A DNA stretch of 50,427 bases from Verrucomicrobiota bacterium (GTDB lineage Bacteria > Verrucomicrobiota > Verrucomicrobiia > Chthoniobacterales > JAFAMB01): positions 1-50,427 of the forward strand of contig JAFAZK010000323.1 in assembly GCA_019239825.1 (NCBI GenBank). Direction: 5' to 3'. The notes below the pieces were generated by a model. The model ran no database searches. It was not told the origin of the DNA and saw nothing but the letters and a program-made list of their open reading frames with translations. Each line of letters starts with the position of its first letter. Position 1 is the stretch's first letter. Positions 25,647 through 34,497 of the stretch are shown piece by piece. The position numbers and the translations under genes were made by a program.

Positions 25647-27596
25647 ATGCAACGGAGTTATCGATTCGTCAGGATATGTGTCGTGCTTGCGTCGGCTGTC
25701 GCAACCTTCGCTCTGGCCGGCGAACCCACCCAGGACTCAAAATCAGTCAACGAAATCCCACCAAGCTTTACTCCGAAGACGGAGAGCTTTGATTACGTGC
25801 GGCGGACCGCGATGATTCCGATGCGAGATGGGGTGAAGCTTTACACCGTTATTGTGATTCCTCGCGGAGCGAAACACGCCCCAATTTTGCTGAGTCGAAC
25901 GCCCTACGACGCGGCCGAGAAGGTCAAGACGCCGAGCGCACACCTGGCGACCGTGCTCGGAGATTCAGAAGTGGTCGATGACTTGGTTCTGAAGGAAGGC
26001 TACATCCGGGTTATCCAAGATGTCCGCGGCAAGCACCATTCAGAAGGTGACTACTTAATGAACCCGCCGCCGCATGGAACGGAGTTCAATCCCACCAACG
26101 TGGATGACTCCACGGACGCGTATGACACTATCGATTGGCTGGTGAGGAATGTTCCGGAATCAAACGGCAAAGTCGGCATCCTGGGCATTTCTTACGACGG
26201 CTTTACTTCGTTGGCGGCGCTAATCCATCCGCATCCTGCTCTCCGCGCTGCAATGCCAATTAATCCAATGGTTGACGGTTGGATGGGAGATGACTGGTTC
26301 CATCAAGGCGCACTCCGGCAACTTGGGATTCCCTATTTCCTTGTGCAAGAAGCGGATCGGGACAGTTCTCAGAAATGGTGGTCAGATCATTTCGACGACT
26401 ATGAATCTTGGCTGTCTGTCTGGTCGGTCGATGAGATGGCTCAGCGGTATGGCTTGGATCAGGTTGGCTTTTATAGAAAGATCAAAGAGCATCCGGCCTA
26501 TGATTCGTTTTGGCAGAGCCAAGCCATGGATAAGGTCCTGGCCAAAGAGCCGGTCTCAGTCCCAGTGATGTTAGTGCATAGTCTTTGGGACCAAGAGGAC
26601 ATCTATGGAGCCGTCCATGTCTACGCGGCGATTAAGCCGAAGGATACCGACCACAAAGTATTCCTCGTGCTTGGACCTTGGTTTCATCACCAGGCGCGGC
26701 TGAATGGCAGCGCCATCGGTGCCATCGAATTTGGTAGCGATACGGCTGCCTATTTCAGAGAGAACATAGTCCGTCCGTTCTTTGATCATTTTCTAAAGGA
26801 TGATGCCCCTCCGGCTGACCTGGCGGCGGTCACTGCTTTTGAGACAGGAACCAACCGGTGGGAAAGGTTATCGACCTGGCCCGAGACCGGGGAGGATGGT
26901 AAGACAGATCCGGCTTCTCTTTTTCTACAGCCGAACGGCAGGTTAGGTTTTAACCAGGCGCCTGCCTCGGAACCGGGATTCGACGAGTACGTCTCCGATC
27001 CAGCTAAACCGGTGCCGTTTTTGCCTCGGCCAATTCATCTTGAAGGCGAAGAAGGATATCATGATTGGCAAACCTGGTTGGTGCGCGATCAGCGGGAGGC
27101 TTCCGGTCGTACCGATGTCTTGACCTATACTTCGGATGTTTTGACGGCTCCCCTCAAAATCAGCGGTATTCCTACCGTAAGCCTGACAGCGTCTACCACT
27201 GGCACCGATGGCGACTTTGTCGTGAAGCTGATCGATGTTTATCCGGAGGAAGCCGGCCGCGATCCCAAAATGGGCGGTTATCAATTGATGATCTCAGGCG
27301 ATATTTTCCGGGGCCGCTATTACCAAGGCTTTGATAACCCGAACCCGATTCCCGCCAACGAAAAGGTCCGTTTTCGATTTAATCTGCCAACGACAAATCA
27401 TGTCTTCTTGCCTGGCCATCGTCTGATGATTCAAGTGCAATCTAGCTGGTTCCCTCTTTACGATCGTAATCCGCAGACTTACGTCGATAACATCTTTTTA
27501 GCCAAGCCGACCGACTTTAAGAAGGCCACGATCAAGGTGTTCAACAGCGGCGAAAGCGATAGCTTTGTCGAGTTACCAGTCGTGACGCACCAATGA
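25647..27596 (+). CDS. CocE/NonD family hydrolase (X-Pro dipeptidyl-peptidase S15-like)
   Basis: Exported serine hydrolase of 649 residues with a Sec signal (MQRSYRFVRICVVLASAVAT, cleavage near FALA-GE). The catalytic elbow is GILGISYDGF with Ser182, LVHSLWDQEDIYG supplies the aspartate and GPWFHHQARL the histidine. A C-terminal jelly roll follows (from about VSDPAKPVPFLPRP). Family members cleave amide, ester or X-Pro dipeptides (glutaryl-7-ACA acylase, cocaine esterase). The start at 25647 has AAGGAAA seven bases upstream. It overlaps the next gene by four bases, so hydrolase and exporter are co-translated. Confidence 0.92.
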   Translation: MQRSYRFVRICVVLASAVATFALAGEPTQDSKSVNEIPPSFTPKTESFDYVRRTAMIPMRDGVKLYTVIVIPRGAKHAPILLSRTPYDAAEKVKTPSAHLATVLGDSEVVDDLVLKEGYIRVIQDVRGKHHSEGDYLMNPPPHGTEFNPTNVDDSTDAYDTIDWLVRNVPESNGKVGILGISYDGFTSLAALIHPHPALRAAMPINPMVDGWMGDDWFHQGALRQLGIPYFLVQEADRDSSQKWWSDHFDDYESWLSVWSVDEMAQRYGLDQVGFYRKIKEHPAYDSFWQSQAMDKVLAKEPVSVPVMLVHSLWDQEDIYGAVHVYAAIKPKDTDHKVFLVLGPWFHHQARLNGSAIGAIEFGSDTAAYFRENIVRPFFDHFLKDDAPPADLAAVTAFETGTNRWERLSTWPETGEDGKTDPASLFLQPNGRLGFNQAPASEPGFDEYVSDPAKPVPFLPRPIHLEGEEGYHDWQTWLVRDQREASGRTDVLTYTSDVLTAPLKISGIPTVSLTASTTGTDGDFVVKLIDVYPEEAGRDPKMGGYQLMISGDIFRGRYYQGFDNPNPIPANEKVRFRFNLPTTNHVFLPGHRLMIQVQSSWFPLYDRNPQTYVDNIFLAKPTDFKKATIKVFNSGESDSFVELPVVTHQ

Positions 27597-28525
27597 AGAC
27601 GATCCTTCTTTATACCGCCGTAGTGCTCATTTGGGGTTCGACGTGGTTTGGTATCAAACTTCAGCTGGGCGTCGTCCCGAGCCAGGTCTCGGTTGCTTAT
27701 CGGTTTGCCCTGGCTGCCTTGCTGCTGTTCGTCTGGTGCTGGGTTCGGCGCCTGCGCATGAAATTCAGTCTTCGCGAACATCTTTGGTTAATGCTTCAAG
27801 GGTTAACCGTATTCTCTTGCAACTATTCCCTTTTTTACGAAGCGGAGAAACACTTGGTGTCCGGGAGTGTCGCCATCATTTTTTCTCTCTTGGCAGTATT
27901 CAATATCCTGAACAATTGGTTGTTCTTTAGAGTTAAACCGACGTACCAAATCATTGTTGGTGCTCTCATCGGGCTGTTCGGGATCTCTTTAACCTTTTGG
28001 CACGAGTTGCTGAACTTGGGCTCGACCTCAGACAACTTCTTGGGCATCGTCCTAAGCATTGCTGCCACGCTCGTGGCATCGTTTGGTAACATGGTGTTTG
28101 TCCGGCTGCGCAAAGACGAAATGCCCATTGTGCAAGGGAATGCCTTCGGGATGCTCTATGGAACCGTCATTCTTTTCGCGTACGCCTGTCTTACCGGCGG
28201 CAAGTTCAGCTTTGACTTTTCGCCGAGCTATATCTTTTCGCTGTTTTATCTATCGCTCTTTGGTTCAGTGATCGCGTTCGGCTGTTATTTAACGCTCGTC
28301 GGACGAATCGGCGCGGATCGGGCTGCCTACAGCAGTATCTTATTCCCGATTGTTGCGCTTTGTCTTTCGGCCGCATTTGAGGGTTACCGGCTCAACGCCC
28401 TGAGCGCCCTCGGCATTGTGTTCGTTCTCGGTGGAAATGCGCTAGTGCTTGCGCATAAAAAGCCGGCGAATGCTCAACCGGGTAAGCCGGTAAAGACGAG
28501 TAGCGCTGAAGCCATCGAAGCCTGA
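27593..28525 (+). CDS. EamA (DMT) family transporter
   Basis: A 310-residue drug/metabolite transporter with ten predicted spans in two EamA repeats. The start ILLYTAVVLIWGSTWFGIKLQLG is typical, the second half carries ASFGNMVFVRLR, and RIGADRAAYSSILFPIVALCLSAAFEGYRL is the conserved end of repeat two. The likely role is export of amino acids or small metabolites. It starts within the stop codon of the upstream hydrolase (ATGA), so it may export or import the product of that enzyme. The substrate cannot be read from sequence. Confidence 0.93.
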   Translation: MKTILLYTAVVLIWGSTWFGIKLQLGVVPSQVSVAYRFALAALLLFVWCWVRRLRMKFSLREHLWLMLQGLTVFSCNYSLFYEAEKHLVSGSVAIIFSLLAVFNILNNWLFFRVKPTYQIIVGALIGLFGISLTFWHELLNLGSTSDNFLGIVLSIAATLVASFGNMVFVRLRKDEMPIVQGNAFGMLYGTVILFAYACLTGGKFSFDFSPSYIFSLFYLSLFGSVIAFGCYLTLVGRIGADRAAYSSILFPIVALCLSAAFEGYRLNALSALGIVFVLGGNALVLAHKKPANAQPGKPVKTSSAEAIEA

Positions 28526-28529
28526 AGTT

Positions 28530-28620
28530 TGGTGGGGCGAGGCTCCTGTGCGGTGTCAAGACATAGGTAACACAAATGGCTAAGACATGGGTAACAGAAT
28601 GGTCAAGACATCGGTAACTA
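28530..28620. repeat. R1 half copy joined to three tandem 23-bp repeats
   Basis: The R1 arm TGGTGGGGCGAGGCTCCTG (28530-28548) is cut off and followed by three tandem units: 28556-28579, 28580-28602 and 28603-28620. Each contains AAGACAT(A/G/C)GGTAAC and the first two end in AATGG. Multiple short tandem sites of this sort are seen at the ends of some insertion sequences as transposase binding sites. I suspect a solo insertion-sequence end (IS481-like, from memory) that broke the R1 copy. No transposase gene is in the window. Confidence 0.55.
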
Positions 28621-28664
28621 TAAGGGTCGTTTGAAGTGAGGCCGGAGTCCAGATTTATGCATAA

Positions 28665-28762
28665 GCGCCCCGGGGCGTCGCGTCTATCGGAACGCCATAT
28701 CTGCTACGATTGTTAGCGCCGACATACATGGAAGCTAAAACGCGGAATGCAACGCCCCTCGG
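28665..28762. repeat. Dispersed repeat family R4, copy 2
   Basis: CCCCGGGGCGTCGCG (28668-28682) at the left and GGAATGCAACGCCCCTCGG (28744-28762) at the right form the arms, with TTAGCGCC inside. The right half, inverted, aligns over about 55 bp with 8157-8212. It sits at the 3' side of the AlkZ-like gene. Confidence 0.6.
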
Positions 28763-28773
28763 CTGTCACGATT

Positions 28774-29859
28774 TCACTTTTCACCTTCCGGCTTCCGCTC
28801 AAACTCTAGAAACTTACAATACCGACCAATTGCTTTTTCTAGTGCACCCATCTCTGCCCGAGTCAGGGGCCTGAACGAGTTAGTCGTGACTCTGGCAGCG
28901 TTCTTTCTGAGCTCCCGTTTCCAGGTGCCGATCACTCTGCCATTGACAACAATCGTCCCTAAAAATATGCCGTTTGAGCCGGCTTGCACTTTCTGTCGAT
29001 AGGCTGGGGCCAGCGAAGCGCTACGATCCCGATACCCCAATAAATATTCATCAAATCCAGGAAGCAGATAGACCATCGGTGCTGCCTTGCTCAAGCTCGG
29101 TGTTTCCGGGCTGAGCCAATACACGTGGTCATTAAGGTTCAATGATTCGAGACCCGACTTGGCCATGGCGAGACCCTCCTTGGCATCACTGACCTTTAAT
29201 CCGGACCACCACACAAAATCTTGCAGAGTGGCCGGACCATGTCCGACGAAGTATCGGCGGGTCAACTCGGCCAAGGCAGTATCTCGGTCCAACTTGCGAT
29301 CCCTTGGCGCCCACTCTTCGAGCAGAGTAAAGGTTGGCTGTTTTCCTCGGCGTGCACCAAAACAGATGATTCGGTCAACGCCCATGCGCCAAAGGATATG
29401 GTAACCCCGCTGCCCTTCCACCGAGACCCGGGCCCGCTGCAATGCGGCATAGATTTCATCTCGAGTTAGCTGCTGCGAGCCTTGAAGAATCTTAACCAAT
29501 AGCTTGCGGATGCGCGCCAAAACTGCGGTATCCAAACCGTACCGTTCAAAGCGCAAACTGGCGGTCGAAAGGATGCGTGGCGCCGTCAGTTCTAACAGCC
29601 AATGCACATCCGCTGCCGCGATAAAGTGCAGCGTGCTACGAAGCGGCCAGGTACGGACAATCGTCCGATCCGCTATTGCACGCTCGACGTCCTTTTCGGT
29701 CGCGTCCACTGAACGCAGACCAATAGCCCAAAGAGTGCCCAAATAATCTTGAGCTTGCATGGCTGCAAGTGAACTCACGACCTGAGCCGGGTCTTTGCAT
29801 CGGCTCGCCGCAATCTGCTGACTAACCAATCGAAAACGGGCTATATTAGCTTCGGTCAT
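28774..29859 (-). CDS. Winged-helix protein of the HTH_42 / AlkZ-YcaQ DNA glycosylase superfamily
   Basis: A 361-residue member of the winged-helix superfamily PF06224. Some members (AlkZ, YcaQ) are DNA glycosylases that remove bulky alkylated bases or unhook interstrand crosslinks. The catalytic Q-x-Q motif of AlkZ-type enzymes is seen in SLAAMQAQDYLG (Q35 and Q37). Other signatures are TWPLRSTLHFIAAADVHWLLEL, GYHILWRMGVDRIICFGARRGKQPTFTLLEEW and LLPGFDEYLLGYRDRSASL. I start it at MTEANIARFRL because a decayed second copy at 39190-39593 has its ATG at the same place with a stop codon just before it. It stands alone, upstream of R2 repeats that are duplicated with it. Confidence 0.87.
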   Translation of the reverse strand: MTEANIARFRLVSQQIAASRCKDPAQVVSSLAAMQAQDYLGTLWAIGLRSVDATEKDVERAIADRTIVRTWPLRSTLHFIAAADVHWLLELTAPRILSTASLRFERYGLDTAVLARIRKLLVKILQGSQQLTRDEIYAALQRARVSVEGQRGYHILWRMGVDRIICFGARRGKQPTFTLLEEWAPRDRKLDRDTALAELTRRYFVGHGPATLQDFVWWSGLKVSDAKEGLAMAKSGLESLNLNDHVYWLSPETPSLSKAAPMVYLLPGFDEYLLGYRDRSASLAPAYRQKVQAGSNGIFLGTIVVNGRVIGTWKRELRKNAARVTTNSFRPLTRAEMGALEKAIGRYCKFLEFERKPEGEK

Positions 29860-29940
29860 TTGAGCTCTTTGGGCTTTCCGCGACAATATCGGCCGTCACG
29901 GTCTGTTCTGCATTTTGGTCAACCAGGCGCTTTCCGACAA

Positions 29941-30097
29941 GCTCCGTAGAAGCGAAATCTACATAGCTGCGCCGTCCGCGAAACAGGCTTAGATCCGTAG
30001 GAGCGACATCTGACGTAGCAGTTGACCATGAGCATTCTGCGAAGATTCGATATCCGCGTGTTGGTATTCGCATTGATATATGCCGCTCCTACGAAGC
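29941..30097. repeat. R2 repeat element upstream of the AlkZ-like gene
   Basis: Copies of the palindromic core GCTCCGTAGAAGC (29941-29953) and ATCCGTAGGAGCG (29992-30004) are followed by an inverted GCTCCTACGAAGC (30085-30097). AGCGAAATCTACATAGC follows the first copy, as in the copies at 16758, 38605 and 39678. Part of this element and the 5' half of the neighbouring gene are duplicated at 39188-39750. Confidence 0.8.
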
Positions 30098-30138
30098 TCA
30101 CGTCAATTCAGGCCGCGAGAACCATAGAGAGTCAGCTC

Positions 30139-31197
30139 CTAGAGAACGTAACCTAGATCGAAAAACGCATGCATCGCCCTCTCCAGTTCCAACCGCCAAA
30201 GCCAGCGCATCCGTTCACGATCTTCCTGTTTGATACACCATTCGGCCGCCGTATAGACTGCCTGAGCAGCGCATAGCTTGTAGTCAGCGAATAACTGATC
30301 CCAATCGTAGCCGATGACTCCGTTTGCGAGCAGTTGACGCTGATACTCGCGCAGAACGGACATCTCCAATGCTCGTCTCACCTCGACATCCCAGTATTGC
30401 ACCATCAAATAGGAGAGGTCACTTACCCCAAGCCAAGTCGTGAGTGACCAGGTAAAAGGCTGCCGATCCAGGAAATATATTTTGCCTGCGTTGATCGGGT
30501 AAAGGATGTTACCAGGGTTAACATCCCCGTGGACGATCGTGAATCCAATCGGGTCCTTCGTCCTCTCCAACATTTCTCCTGGATGATATTGGAAAATGTC
30601 CAGAATGGTTTGCCGCCACGACTCGGAGATATCCAGGCTCGTTGCCTCCAATAGCGGATCTAACCCTCGTCGCACGTGATCGATGTACCGGTCGAGTCTC
30701 GATTCATCCGGTATTCGATCGCCCAGTTGATGGATCCGTTCTTTGCCCCAGGCGAAGGCGTGCAATCGAGCTAAAGCCGTGGCCACAGTCAACCCAAATT
30801 TCAGACTTGGCGGAGTGTCTTTTTCGTGAGTAGAGGACAGGTCCTCCATTAAAATAGAGTAGGAACTATCATCGTTGACCTGGGCAGCGTAACATTTTGG
30901 TATCGGCGGATCGGCCAGGCCTAGGTAGCCATGCGTGTAGTAGTCGATTTCCGACCTCTGCATAAACCCGGCATCCGCTTCGACCGTTTTCAATATCAAC
31001 GATCGAGGCGCACCTCCGTCCGTGTCGGCATCGTATTCGATGCGGATACGGGCAATGTGCGAGTTCGTGCTGGTCGAACAGTCAACGTGGAGACTGCGTA
31101 TCCCTCCCGCACTCAGCGCGCCGTTCTTTTTCAAGACAGTCATTAGCCAACCCGCATCGATTTGAGTCGGGGTAGGGATAGCTTCGTCAAGAGGCAC
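30139..31197 (-). CDS. Aminoglycoside phosphotransferase / ecdysteroid kinase-like protein
   Basis: A protein kinase-fold small-molecule kinase. Visible motifs are SYSILMEDLSS (hinge), IVHGDVNPGNILYP (catalytic HxDxxxxN loop) and IYFLDRQPFTW (metal-binding aspartate, DFG equivalent). The remainder matches the EcKinase-like/DUF1679 type: a start of PLDEAIPTPTQIDAGWLMTVL and an all-helical C-terminal lobe. The open frame runs to 31506, but its first 100 residues cross the DUF2237 gene and are arginine/proline-rich nonsense, so I place the start at the GTG at 31197 (352 residues). The substrate is unknown. It is divergent from the DUF2237 gene, 128 bp apart. Confidence 0.82.
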   Translation of the reverse strand: MPLDEAIPTPTQIDAGWLMTVLKKNGALSAGGIRSLHVDCSTSTNSHIARIRIEYDADTDGGAPRSLILKTVEADAGFMQRSEIDYYTHGYLGLADPPIPKCYAAQVNDDSSYSILMEDLSSTHEKDTPPSLKFGLTVATALARLHAFAWGKERIHQLGDRIPDESRLDRYIDHVRRGLDPLLEATSLDISESWRQTILDIFQYHPGEMLERTKDPIGFTIVHGDVNPGNILYPINAGKIYFLDRQPFTWSLTTWLGVSDLSYLMVQYWDVEVRRALEMSVLREYQRQLLANGVIGYDWDQLFADYKLCAAQAVYTAAEWCIKQEDRERMRWLWRLELERAMHAFFDLGYVL

Positions 31198-31325
31198 AAT
31201 GACAGCGAGAATGACCTGGCATGGGTGCCTTTGTCGACATTCGAGCGAGTCACGCCCTGCGATCGTCCCCGGCGATCCCGGCGTTGTTGGCGTTGTCGGC
31301 GTTCTCCAGAGTGCTATGGTTTCAG

Positions 31326-31679
31326 GTGCCAACAAACGTTCTTGGTGGAGAGCTACGCTGCTGCTGCCGCGACCCTCTAACCGGTTTTTATCGAGATGGT
31401 TACTGCCGCACGGGTTCTGGCGATGTCGGGCTCCATACGGTCTGCGCCCAGATGACGAACGAATTTCTCGAATTTTCGTACTCACGCGGCAACGATCTGG
31501 TAACACCGCAACCCGGTTTTCCCGGGCTGAAGGAGGGAGACCGCTGGTGTCTTTGTGTGACCCGTTGGCATGAAGCGTTGGAGGCCGGCGTCGCTCCGCC
31601 CGTGGATCTTCACGCCACCCACGCCTCGACTCTAGAGTTTGTGACTCTGGAAGAACTGCAAGCTCACACTTTAACGTGA
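31326..31679 (+). CDS. DUF2237 family protein
   Basis: The 117-residue product matches DUF2237 from end to end: PTNVLGGELRCCCRDPLTGF, YRDGYCRTGSGDVGLHTVC, MTNEFLEFSYSRGNDLVTP, GDRWCLCVTRWHEALEAG and VAPPVDLHATHASTLEFV. The many conserved cysteines suggest metal binding. Function unknown. No ATG precedes the domain in frame, so I use the GTG at 31326, which begins right at the conserved sequence; another GTG at 31311 is possible. The ribosome binding site is poor. Confidence 0.88.
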   Translation: MPTNVLGGELRCCCRDPLTGFYRDGYCRTGSGDVGLHTVCAQMTNEFLEFSYSRGNDLVTPQPGFPGLKEGDRWCLCVTRWHEALEAGVAPPVDLHATHASTLEFVTLEELQAHTLT

Positions 31680-31965
31680 AGGATCACAAAGGTCACCAAG
31701 ACAGAATAAATCTCACGCAAAGACGCCAAGACGCAAAGAGAAGACGGATTTTGAAAAGGAGTGAACAGGGTAACGGGGATCTCTGTTTAATGCTTTAGTT
31801 CCCTGTGTTAAGCTCCTGTGCCAAAGGGCTCCTCTGATGCAAAAGAGACAAAAGATGGTCTTTGGTTGGGTGCTTCCTGCTTAACCCAGTCTTTGTCTCA
31901 AATCTTTGCGCCTTCGCGTCTTTGCGTGAGGTTTCTCTGTCTTTTGCCCTTTGTTATCTTTCCGT
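31680..31965. repeat. Palindrome with CACGCAAAGACGC word arms
   Basis: TCTCACGCAAAGACGCCAAG and the following ACGCAAAGA (31711-31739) is inverted at about 31902-31930 (TCTTTGCGCCTTCGCGTC, then TTTGCGTGAG), 26 of 28 matching. Looser outer arms carry ACAAAGGTCACCAAGACAG (about 31686-31704) and CTGTCTTTTGCCCTTTGTT. A middle region has AACAGGGTAACGGGG against CCCTGTGTT. This word is familiar to me from intergenic repeats of very different phyla. It begins at the DUF2237 stop. Confidence 0.8.
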
Positions 31966-32061
31966 ATTGTGCGAATAGAATCCGGAATTCGGCTGTTTCC
32001 CATTTTCGCCGGCGCGCCCATTTGCCGATTCGCCGTGTCGCTGTCGCCCCTTCCCGTCCCG

Positions 32062-34497
32062 TCACGCGATAGCGATCCTCTCTTCAACCAATGCACTGTT
32101 AACCGCGACCGCTAGATCGCTCCGAACTCGTGCCCAATCCTGATAACGATCGGTCCAAGCGCGTAGTTGGAAAGTGATCGCACCAGCGCTGAAATTCACG
32201 ACGTACACCTGGGGCGCCGGTTCGCTGGCGACGCCGGGCTCGCTGGTGGCCGTCGTTTTGAGAAGCTCAACCACCCGCTGGGAATTTGCGCCCGGCAATA
32301 CGTTAACCGAGACTTCGATGGCTCGGGCTCTATCCGAGAAAGTCCAGTTGGTCACTTGATTCGAAATCAATGCTCCGTTCGGTACGATGATTTCTGAACC
32401 TTGTCCGGTCCGGATGACACAAGCCCGGATACCGATCCGGCGTACCTCGCCTACCGTGCCCTCAATCTCGATGACATCCCCGATCTTGATGGGGCGTTCG
32501 AATAACAGGATTAAGCCGGAGACGAAGTTATTGATCACATTTTGTAATCCGAAACCGACGCCGACGCTGAAGGCACCGGCTAAGATGGTAATTTTGGTGA
32601 GATCGATGCCCAAGGCTCCTAAAGCCACAACAAATCCGACCAGAAGGATCGAGTAATGGAGCATGGTCGAGATCGCGTAAGGGAGCCCGCGCTCGAGGCG
32701 GAAACGGTGATACACATCCTCTTCCAACAAAAAGCGCAAGAATTTCGAGATCAGGAACGCTGCCCAGGCTGTGATCGCGAACGCCAGTAACCGGCCTAAA
32801 GAGAGCTCGAGCGAACCCATGCCGACCTTGGCATTCAATAGATCGCCGATTTTCGCGAGCGCCGGATTAAGCAGACCCAAAAAGTTCAACATTAGATCCA
32901 GCCAGAAGAGGACCGCAAGAAACTCGAGCGTTCGGCAGGCTCGCCGGTAGAGCATGCGACGGTGCAACTGGACGGCGCGCAAAGCACCCAATGGCCGCAC
33001 CTGCAAAGCAATGACCACAAAGCCATCGAGGACCCTGATAGCGACATAGAAGATAGCGGCTATAAAGACGCCCCGGACAAAGACGGTGGCTAATAGGTTG
33101 GCCAGATTAATATATCCCAGAATGTTCGCCAGGACCGCTGCGGGAAAAACGATGAGCCCTATTTTTGCGATAAGCAGTATCGCTCGGCTAAAACGATCCG
33201 AGGCTCCAGGCTTCGCCGTGGCCAACTTGTCGCCTTCGCTCCGCTTCGGCGCGACGAGCCCACTGCGAAGGAACCAGGCTAGAAAAAGAAATCCACCACC
33301 GGTTTCGACCAAGAAAAAGAATCTGGCCAAGGAAGGCACTGAGGCTGCCAGCAAACGAAGCTGGGTGAGCAAATACAAGCCAACCAAGGCGTAAAGGATC
33401 GGGAACAGATTTCGTTCCAATAGACGGCGAAGAATCAGCAACGTAGGGACCAACACAACAGCTCCAATCAAAGCTTGGATCCAACGCGGCGCCTCCGAAT
33501 AGAGTACGGGCCCAAACAAGCTCGATAAGACAAACGCCGTTGATACTGGCAGATCGAGAATCGATAACGCGCGTTCCAGTGCCGGTTCTGCTTCGGCTGG
33601 CTTTCGTATTCGGCGTCGTAGCCACTGAATCAACCCCGCCAATACCAGGATCAAGGCGGCATGCACCCCGAAGGAGGAGGGACGCCGTTGGATAAAAGCG
33701 CTAGTTGCGTTCCACTGCGAAGCCAGGCTCTCGTCGCTCTGGGTTTGCAGTTCACTGGTTAAGGTGCGGGGCGCAGTCCAGATGGGCTGGCCGTCTCGCA
33801 CTAATAGATCTTTCAACGCTTGGCTTTGCGCTCGAGCGATCGCTGCGGTTGCTCTGCGGACCCGAGCCTCTTGCATTAAGAGGCTGTTTTGCAAGGTGAG
33901 AACCTGGGCACGATCTGATTCCGCCGTGCGCTTAGTCTTGTCAATCCGCTCAACCACTTTTTGGACCCGTTGCAAGACCGCCGGCGGCATATTGATCTGA
34001 GGGGCGGATTGCAATGTTGCTTGCCAGACCTGATTCATCTGCTTCAGGGTCGCGAGTTGGTCCTCCAAATTCGCGGTCCGCTGGGTCAGATCCTGCTCCG
34101 AGTTCGTCAGATTAGCAGTGTAGGTCTGCCAAGTCGTTCTCAGCGGGTAAAGCAGGTCCAGGGACGGGTTCTCCGCCAGAATTCGCGCATCCTCAGCCAT
34201 CCTTGCTTTAATCTCAGCCTTCAGATTAGTAAGACCGACGTCGGTGGATTCCAGAGCCGCTCTGGCTTTGGAAAGAGTGTCCTCGATCTGATGGAGTTCA
34301 CTAAAGGCAGACTCGGCTTCGGCAGGGACTTGATCTAAGGCGATGGGTGTGGGGGCTGCAGTTGCCGATGGTGGTGGCGAGGCCGAGGCCGATGGTGATG
34401 GTGATGGCGACGCATCTTCGGCTTGGATGGTGGCGCTCACGAAGTTGAGAGCGAGCAACGCGGTGACAACAATCGATGACTTAAGGCAATTGGTCAT
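32062..34497 (-). CDS. Large mechanosensitive channel of the MscS family
   Basis: An MscS/MscK-type channel of 811 residues that should vent solutes on hypo-osmotic shock. In order: Sec signal (about 1-26), a Ser/Pro/Ala linker (30-52), a ~190-residue periplasmic coiled-coil region, seven to nine membrane spans (about 285-640), then the MscS core. The pore helix and beta domain are VGVGFGLQNVINNFVSGLIL, ERPIKIGDVIEIEGTVGEV and IVPNGALISNQVTNWT. The C-terminal alpha/beta domain ends ALVEERIAIA. It stands alone, with AATGACAG-type words just upstream (34505-34545). Confidence 0.93.
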   Translation of the reverse strand: MTNCLKSSIVVTALLALNFVSATIQAEDASPSPSPSASASPPPSATAAPTPIALDQVPAEAESAFSELHQIEDTLSKARAALESTDVGLTNLKAEIKARMAEDARILAENPSLDLLYPLRTTWQTYTANLTNSEQDLTQRTANLEDQLATLKQMNQVWQATLQSAPQINMPPAVLQRVQKVVERIDKTKRTAESDRAQVLTLQNSLLMQEARVRRATAAIARAQSQALKDLLVRDGQPIWTAPRTLTSELQTQSDESLASQWNATSAFIQRRPSSFGVHAALILVLAGLIQWLRRRIRKPAEAEPALERALSILDLPVSTAFVLSSLFGPVLYSEAPRWIQALIGAVVLVPTLLILRRLLERNLFPILYALVGLYLLTQLRLLAASVPSLARFFFLVETGGGFLFLAWFLRSGLVAPKRSEGDKLATAKPGASDRFSRAILLIAKIGLIVFPAAVLANILGYINLANLLATVFVRGVFIAAIFYVAIRVLDGFVVIALQVRPLGALRAVQLHRRMLYRRACRTLEFLAVLFWLDLMLNFLGLLNPALAKIGDLLNAKVGMGSLELSLGRLLAFAITAWAAFLISKFLRFLLEEDVYHRFRLERGLPYAISTMLHYSILLVGFVVALGALGIDLTKITILAGAFSVGVGFGLQNVINNFVSGLILLFERPIKIGDVIEIEGTVGEVRRIGIRACVIRTGQGSEIIVPNGALISNQVTNWTFSDRARAIEVSVNVLPGANSQRVVELLKTTATSEPGVASEPAPQVYVVNFSAGAITFQLRAWTDRYQDWARVRSDLAVAVNSALVEERIAIA

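Noticed and set aside
30139-31506. A 455-residue reading of the kinase gene
   Set aside because: The first ~100 residues run antisense through the DUF2237 gene and are low-complexity; the kinase fold starts later.
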